A stretch of DNA of 64,000 bases, taken from JAXMCI01 sp046349435 (GTDB lineage: Bacteria; Pseudomonadota; Alphaproteobacteria; Dongiales; Dongiaceae). Shown in pieces: positions 60,096-64,000 of this stretch (position 1 is the first letter of the stretch; each line of letters begins with the position of its first letter). The notes beneath the pieces were generated by a model. The model saw nothing but the letters and a program-made list of their open reading frames with translations, searched no databases and had not been told where the DNA came from. A program made the translations under genes and the position numbers. The stretch is taken from positions 20,852 through 84,851 of the forward strand of contig JAXMCI010000032.1 in assembly GCA_046349435.1 (NCBI GenBank), given 5' to 3'.

Positions 60096-60461
60096 ATGCA
60101 CAAGAACTGGCCGGAGCTGGCGTCCGGGCTGCTGCCGCCCCTGAAGGAGCTCCGGGCGGGTGCGCCGGAGACGATGAAGTCGTTCTCGGCACTGGCGCGC
60201 GCCGCGCTCGAGCCCAAGGCGCTCGACACGAAGACCAAGGAGCTGATCGCGCTCGCCATCTCGGTCGCGACCCGCTGCGACGCCTGCATCGCGTTCCATG
60301 CCGAGGCCGCCGTGCGCGGCGGCGCCAGCCGCGACGAGCTGATGGAGACGATGGGGATGGCGATCTACATGGGCGCCGGCCCGAGCGTCATGTACGCCGC
60401 CCAGGCGGTCGAGGCCTTCGACCAGTACGGGGCGCGCAGCAAGCCGGCCGCCGCCGAGTAG
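60096..60461 (+). CDS. AhpD-like carboxymuconolactone decarboxylase family protein
   Basis: This 121-aa all-helical protein has the redox CxxC of the AhpD fold in TRCDACIAFHAEAAVRGG near residues 60-77. TKELIALAISVA precedes it and DELMETMGMAIYMGAGPSVMY follows (quoted in part). Such proteins act as peroxidase-like or thiol-redox factors. GGAGGACTCTC precedes the ATG. A possible FNR box suggests low-oxygen control, matching the adjacent oxidase. Confidence 0.9.
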   Translation: MHKNWPELASGLLPPLKELRAGAPETMKSFSALARAALEPKALDTKTKELIALAISVATRCDACIAFHAEAAVRGGASRDELMETMGMAIYMGAGPSVMYAAQAVEAFDQYGARSKPAAAE

Positions 60462-60462
60462 C

Positions 60463-61968
60463 TCAGTCCCCGGCGCCGAACACGATGCCCTGCGCCAGCG
60501 GCAGGGCGTTCGAGTAGTTCACCGTGTTGGTGGCGCGCCGCATGTAGGACTTCCAGGCGTCCGAGCCGGACTCGCGGCCGCCGCCGGTCTCCTTCTCGCC
60601 GCCGAAGGCGCCGCCGATCTCGGCCCCGCTCGGGCCGATATTGACGTTGGCGATGCCGCAGTCGCTGCCCTCGGCCGAGAGGAAGCGGTCGGCCTCGCGC
60701 AGGTCTGTGGTGAAGATGCAGGAGCTGAGGCCCTGCGGCACCTCGTTGTGCAGCGCGAGCGCCACCTCGAAGTCGCTGTAGGGCAGCACGTAGAGGATCG
60801 GCGCGAAGGTCTCCTTCCGCACCGTCTCGGTCTGGTGCGGCATCTCGACGATCGCCGGCCGGACGTAGCAGCCGCCGGCCGGCACGCCCTCGGTGACCCG
60901 CTCGCCGCCGGTGACCACGCCGCCCTCGGCCGCGGCGCGGGACAGCGCCGCCTGCATCGCCTCGCCGGCGCCCGCGTCGATCAGCGGCCCGACCAGCGTG
61001 CCGGCTTCCAGGGGATTGCCGATCTTCACGCTGGCATAGGCGCGCTTGAGGCGCGGCAGCAGCCTGTCGCGCACGCTGTCATGGACGATCAGCCGGCGCA
61101 GCGAGGTGCAGCGCTGGCCGGCGGTGCCGACCGCGCTGAACAGGATGGCGCGCACCGCGAGGTCGAGATCGGCCGAGGGGGTGACGATCATCGCGTTGTT
61201 GCCGCCGAGCTCGAGCAGCACCCGGCCGAAGCGGGCCGCCACCCGCGGGCCGACCTCGCGGCCCATGCGGGTGCTGCCGGTCGCGCTGACCAGCGCCACG
61301 CGCGGGTCGTCGATCAGCGCCTCGCCGGTCTCGCGGCCGCCGACCGTGACCTGCAGCAGGTCGGCCGGCGCGGCGCCGAACCTCGCCGCGGCGCGGGCGA
61401 ACAGCCTCTCGCAGGCGAGCGCGGTCAGCGGCGTCTTCTCCGACGGCTTCCACACCACCGGATCGCCGCAGACGATGGCGAGCGCCGTGTTCCACGACCA
61501 CACCGCGACGGGAAAGTTGAAGGCGGAGATGACGCCGACCACGCCCAGCGGATGCCAGGTCTCGGCCATGCGGTGGCCCGGCCGCTCCGAGGCGATGGTC
61601 AGGCCGTAGAGCTGGCGCGACAGCCCGACCGCGAAGTCGCAGATGTCGATCATCTCCTGGACCTCGCCGCGGCCCTCCTCGGCGATCTTGCCGACCTCGA
61701 GGCTGACCAGCCGGCCGAGCGCGTCCTTGGCGGCGCGCAGCTCCTCGCCGAACAGGCGGATCAGCTCGCCGCGGCGCGGCGCCGGCACCATCCGCCAGGA
61801 CCGGAACGCCTCGGCGGCACGCCCGACCTTGGCCGCCACCGCGGCCGCGTCGTCGGACGCGACGCGGCCGATCACCGCGCCGTCGATCGGCGAGCGGACG
61901 GCGATGTCGCCCTTGGCGAGCGCCTTCGGGTCGAGGTCGAGGGCGCGGAACAGGTCGCTGGTCTGCAT
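60463..61968 (-). CDS. ALDH7-type aldehyde dehydrogenase (piperideine-6-carboxylate/aminoadipate semialdehyde dehydrogenase)
   Basis: This 501-aa aldehyde dehydrogenase shows VGVISAFNFPVAVWSWN, VVWKPSEKTPLTALA, the Glu motif VLLELGGNNAMIV, and the nucleophile Cys in VGTAGQRCTSLRRLI. The C-terminus FGGEKETGGGRESGSDAWK and TNTVNYSNALPLAQGI is the antiquitin/ALDH7 signature. That points to oxidation of aminoadipate semialdehyde in lysine breakdown. It is four bases downstream of the SDR gene on the same strand. Confidence 0.9.
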   Translation of the reverse strand: MQTSDLFRALDLDPKALAKGDIAVRSPIDGAVIGRVASDDAAAVAAKVGRAAEAFRSWRMVPAPRRGELIRLFGEELRAAKDALGRLVSLEVGKIAEEGRGEVQEMIDICDFAVGLSRQLYGLTIASERPGHRMAETWHPLGVVGVISAFNFPVAVWSWNTALAIVCGDPVVWKPSEKTPLTALACERLFARAAARFGAAPADLLQVTVGGRETGEALIDDPRVALVSATGSTRMGREVGPRVAARFGRVLLELGGNNAMIVTPSADLDLAVRAILFSAVGTAGQRCTSLRRLIVHDSVRDRLLPRLKRAYASVKIGNPLEAGTLVGPLIDAGAGEAMQAALSRAAAEGGVVTGGERVTEGVPAGGCYVRPAIVEMPHQTETVRKETFAPILYVLPYSDFEVALALHNEVPQGLSSCIFTTDLREADRFLSAEGSDCGIANVNIGPSGAEIGGAFGGEKETGGGRESGSDAWKSYMRRATNTVNYSNALPLAQGIVFGAGD

Positions 61969-61972
61969 GGCT

Positions 61973-62758
61973 CTACTTGCTCTCGAACTTGGGCTGGCCG
62001 GTATGGGCGGTGATGCCGCCGTCGATCAGGATGTTGGCGCCGTTGATGAAGCGCGACTCGTCGGACACCAGGAAGAGGATCAGGTGGGCGACGTCGCGCG
62101 CCTCGCCGACATGGCCGGGCGGATAGGCCTCGTTGAACTTGCGGCTGGCGGTGCGGTAGCCGATCTCGTTGTAGGCGCCCTCGAGCAGCGGCGTCATGAT
62201 CGAGCCGGGGCAGACGGCGTTCACGCGGATGCCGTCCCGCGCGTAGTCGATGCCCATGTTGCGGGTCAGGTTGGTGACGCCGCCCTTGGCCGCGTTGTAG
62301 GCGGCCATGCCGTAGTCGCCCGACACGCCCGAGACCGAGGAGATGTTCACGATCGAGCCGGACCGCTGCTTCAGCATCTCCGGCAGCGCGTGGCGCGAGC
62401 AGAGATAGACCCCGCGCAGGTCGACCGCCATCACCTTCTCCCAGTCCTCGAGGCTGGTCTCGTGCAGCCGGCCGCTGACCCGGATGCCGGCGTTGTTGAC
62501 CAGCGCGTCGACCCGGCCGAACGCCTGCAGGGTCTTCGCCACCAGCCGCTCGGCGTCGCGCTGGCGGCTGACGTCGGCCTTGACGAAGATCGCCCGGCCG
62601 CCGGCCGCGACGATGTCGCGCGCCACCTGCGCGCCCGCCGGATCGACGTCGGAGACGGCCACCGCCGCCCCCTCCTCGGCCAGCCGCTCGACGGCCGCCT
62701 TGCCGATGCCCGATGCCGACCCGGTGACGATCGCCACCTTGCCCTCGACGCGACCCAT
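61973..62758 (-). CDS. SDR family oxidoreductase
   Basis: This 261-aa classical SDR has VAIVTGSASGIGKAAVERLA at the N-terminus, VNNAGIRVSG for the NNAG motif, VNISSVSGVSGDYGMAAYNAAKGG with catalytic Ser, Tyr and Lys (quoted in part), and PGSIMTPL. ATG 62758 is favoured because AGGAG lies seven bases upstream; an ATG at 62764 is too close to it. Its neighbour is the ALDH7-type enzyme, so the two could oxidise an alcohol to an acid in two steps. Confidence 0.9.
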   Translation of the reverse strand: MGRVEGKVAIVTGSASGIGKAAVERLAEEGAAVAVSDVDPAGAQVARDIVAAGGRAIFVKADVSRQRDAERLVAKTLQAFGRVDALVNNAGIRVSGRLHETSLEDWEKVMAVDLRGVYLCSRHALPEMLKQRSGSIVNISSVSGVSGDYGMAAYNAAKGGVTNLTRNMGIDYARDGIRVNAVCPGSIMTPLLEGAYNEIGYRTASRKFNEAYPPGHVGEARDVAHLILFLVSDESRFINGANILIDGGITAHTGQPKFESK

Positions 62759-62826
62759 TCGCATGCTCCTGTCGGTTCTCGCGGCCCTGCTGATCGCAGC
62801 TTGCGCCGGATTGCGCAAGCCTTGCG

Positions 62827-63258
62827 TCAGCCCTCGTCGGGCAGCCGGATCGACTCGCCGCCGGTGCCGGCGAAGCGCGGCAGCCCGTCCGGCATGTGCA
62901 GCCAGCCGACCCGCTCGGCATAGTGGACGTGGGCGGTGGGGACGAGCCGGCCGGGCTCGTCGAGCGTGCCGATGTTGATGTGCACCTCGCCGGCCCAGCG
63001 ATCGGCCTCGTAGGTCAGCGGCGTGCCGCAGCGCGCGCAGAAGCTGCGCCAGACCTGCGGCGACGAGCCGAAGCGCGTCGCCGTCCCCTGGCTCCAGCGG
63101 AAGCGGTCGGCGGCGACGCCGACCCAGGTGGCGAAGGCCGCGCCGGTGTTGCGCCGGCAGCTCTGGCAATGGCAGTGGGCGATCCACAGCGGCTGGCCGG
63201 TAAAGGCGAAGCGGACGGCGCCGCAGAGGCAGCCGCCTTCGTGCGTCTCGTCGCTCAT
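62827..63258 (-). CDS. GFA-family (glutathione-dependent formaldehyde-activating-like) zinc protein
   Basis: This 143-aa protein has the zinc-binding cysteines of the GFA fold: GGCLCGAVRF near residue 8, CHCQSCRRNTGAAFATWVG near 29, and FCARCGTPLTYE near 75. Family members include S-(hydroxymethyl)glutathione-forming proteins and centromere protein V; most have no proven activity. The ATG at 63258 overlaps the stop of the acyl-CoA synthetase gene. The open frame upstream is a shadow of that gene. Confidence 0.9.
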   Translation of the reverse strand: MSDETHEGGCLCGAVRFAFTGQPLWIAHCHCQSCRRNTGAAFATWVGVAADRFRWSQGTATRFGSSPQVWRSFCARCGTPLTYEADRWAGEVHINIGTLDEPGRLVPTAHVHYAERVGWLHMPDGLPRFAGTGGESIRLPDEG

Positions 63259-64000
63259 GGCGCGCCCTCCGCCGGATGGGCGTAGCCGATGGCGGCCAGC
63301 GCCTCGGCGATCTCCGGCAGGATCGCCGGGTCGTCGATGGTGGCCGGCACCTTGTAGTCCTGGCCGTCGGCGATCTTCTGCATGGTGCCGCGCAGGATCT
63401 TGCCCGAGCGGGTCTTGGGCAGGCGCTTCACCACCGTCGCGGTCTTGAAGGCGGCGACCGGCCCGATGCGGTCGCGCACCAGCTGCACGACCTCGTGCAC
63501 GATCTCGGCCTCGGGCCGGTTGACCCCGGCCTTGAGCACCAGGAAGCCGACCGGCACCTGGCCCTTCAGCGAGTCGGCGGCGCCGATCACCGCGCACTCG
63601 GCGACGTCGGGATGGGCGGCCAGCACCTCCTCCATGGCGCCGGTCGAGAGCCGGTGGCCGGCGACGTTGATGACGTCGTCGGTGCGCGCCATGACGTAGA
63701 GATAGCCGTCCTCGTCGAGATAGCCGGCGTCGCCGGTCTGGTAGTAGCCGGGGAAGGCGCGGAGATAGGCGTCCAGGAAGCGCTGCTCGGCCTGCCACAG
63801 CGTCGGCGTGGCGCCCGGCGGCATCGGCAGCTTGCAGGCGATGGCGCCGATGGTGCCAGCCTTCACCGGCTCGCCGGCCGCGTCCAGCACCTGCACGTCC
63901 CAGCCCGGCACCGCCTTGGTCGGCGAGCCGTGCTTGACCGGCAGCCGCTCGATGCCGAGGCAGTTCGCGGCCATCGGGAAGCCCGACTCGGTCTGCCACC
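63255..64000 (-). CDS. Acyl-CoA synthetase, propionyl/acetyl-CoA synthetase type (C-terminal part, cut by window edge)
   Basis: The visible 248 residues are the C-terminal part of an AMP-forming acyl-CoA synthetase. WQTESGFPMAANCLG at the edge, GYYQTGDAGYLDEDGYLYVM, ARTDDVINVAGHRLSTGAME and LPKTRSGKILRGTMQKI are the adenylation and hinge motifs, with the last Lys being the catalytic and regulatory acetylation site. GHRLSTGAMEE and the HPDVAECAVIG segment favour a PrpE-like propionyl-CoA synthetase over Acs. The N-terminus lies beyond 64000. Confidence 0.92.
   Translation of the reverse strand, partial: WQTESGFPMAANCLGIERLPVKHGSPTKAVPGWDVQVLDAAGEPVKAGTIGAIACKLPMPPGATPTLWQAEQRFLDAYLRAFPGYYQTGDAGYLDEDGYLYVMARTDDVINVAGHRLSTGAMEEVLAAHPDVAECAVIGAADSLKGQVPVGFLVLKAGVNRPEAEIVHEVVQLVRDRIGPVAAFKTATVVKRLPKTRSGKILRGTMQKIADGQDYKVPATIDDPAILPEIAEALAAIGYAHPAEGAP

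Noticed and set aside
1..64000. CRISPR arrays, tRNA or rRNA genes, insertion sequences, phage integrases
   Set aside because: No spaced identical repeats, cloverleaf-like sequences, rRNA segments or transposase/integrase motifs were found on reading both strands.

Overview
The window is very GC-rich (roughly 70% by eye) chromosomal DNA with dense, short-spaced operons. It carries several alphaproteobacterial marker genes: a TrcR/DUF1013 regulator, DUF1192 and DUF4164 proteins, a zapA - 6S RNA - 5-formyl-THF cyclo-ligase block, and a BigR-type sulfide operon. I read it as a free-living alphaproteobacterium, probably Rhodospirillales-like. I saw no rRNA, tRNA, transposase, integrase or CRISPR array.

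Layout. 1-4.9 kb (minus): ruvB (cut by the left edge), ruvA, ruvC, yebC, a YmdB-type phosphodiesterase, 5-formyl-THF cyclo-ligase, 6S RNA, zapA and DUF4164. 5.1-15.3 kb (plus): tkt and gap, then a four-gene catabolic block plus a conserved hypothetical, then fbaB, thiE and metF. A pair of REP-like palindromes lies just after gap. 15.5-22.9 kb (plus): efp, an inositol monophosphatase, a Pro-rich OmpA protein, a MotA/TolQ-like plus OmpA/MotB-like stator pair, a truncated globin, rpmE, and a small heat-shock gene behind a ROSE-type RNA thermometer. 22.9-27.1 kb (minus): an alpha/beta hydrolase, a homocysteine synthase with a long structured leader, and an M20-type amidohydrolase. 27.3-34.2 kb (plus): an adenylate cyclase/TolB/TPR protein and a polyamine-type ABC operon ending in an amidinotransferase-fold hydrolase.

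34.2-43.4 kb holds the most unusual content. A SARP-like/TolB/TPR regulator is divergent from a four-gene operon. That operon encodes a LodA-type quinoprotein (CTQ family) split into two proteins, the second fused to a ferritin-like domain. It continues with a QhpD-like radical SAM/SPASM maturase and a LodB/QhpG-like flavoprotein. The combination mixes the maturation logic of lysine oxidase (LodA/LodB) with that of quinohemoprotein amine dehydrogenase (QhpD/QhpG). The radical SAM gene has an apparent frameshift close to its 3' end.

43.5-51.6 kb (minus): a small lipoprotein, a GMC oxidoreductase with a small partner subunit, a Gfo/Idh/MocA dehydrogenase, and a sugar-type ABC transporter whose two permeases are fused. 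51.9-54 kb: DUF1192, a quinone oxidoreductase and TrcR. 54.1-60.5 kb: a BigR-like regulator divergent from a sulfide/persulfide operon, followed by a CIO-type bd oxidase (cydA, cydB and a 36-residue DUF2474 subunit) and an AhpD-like protein. 60.5-64 kb (minus): an ALDH7-type dehydrogenase, an SDR, a GFA-family protein and the 3' part of an acyl-CoA synthetase cut by the right edge.

The sequence is so GC-rich that long open frames occur opposite nearly every gene. I treated these as shadows unless family motifs supported them.
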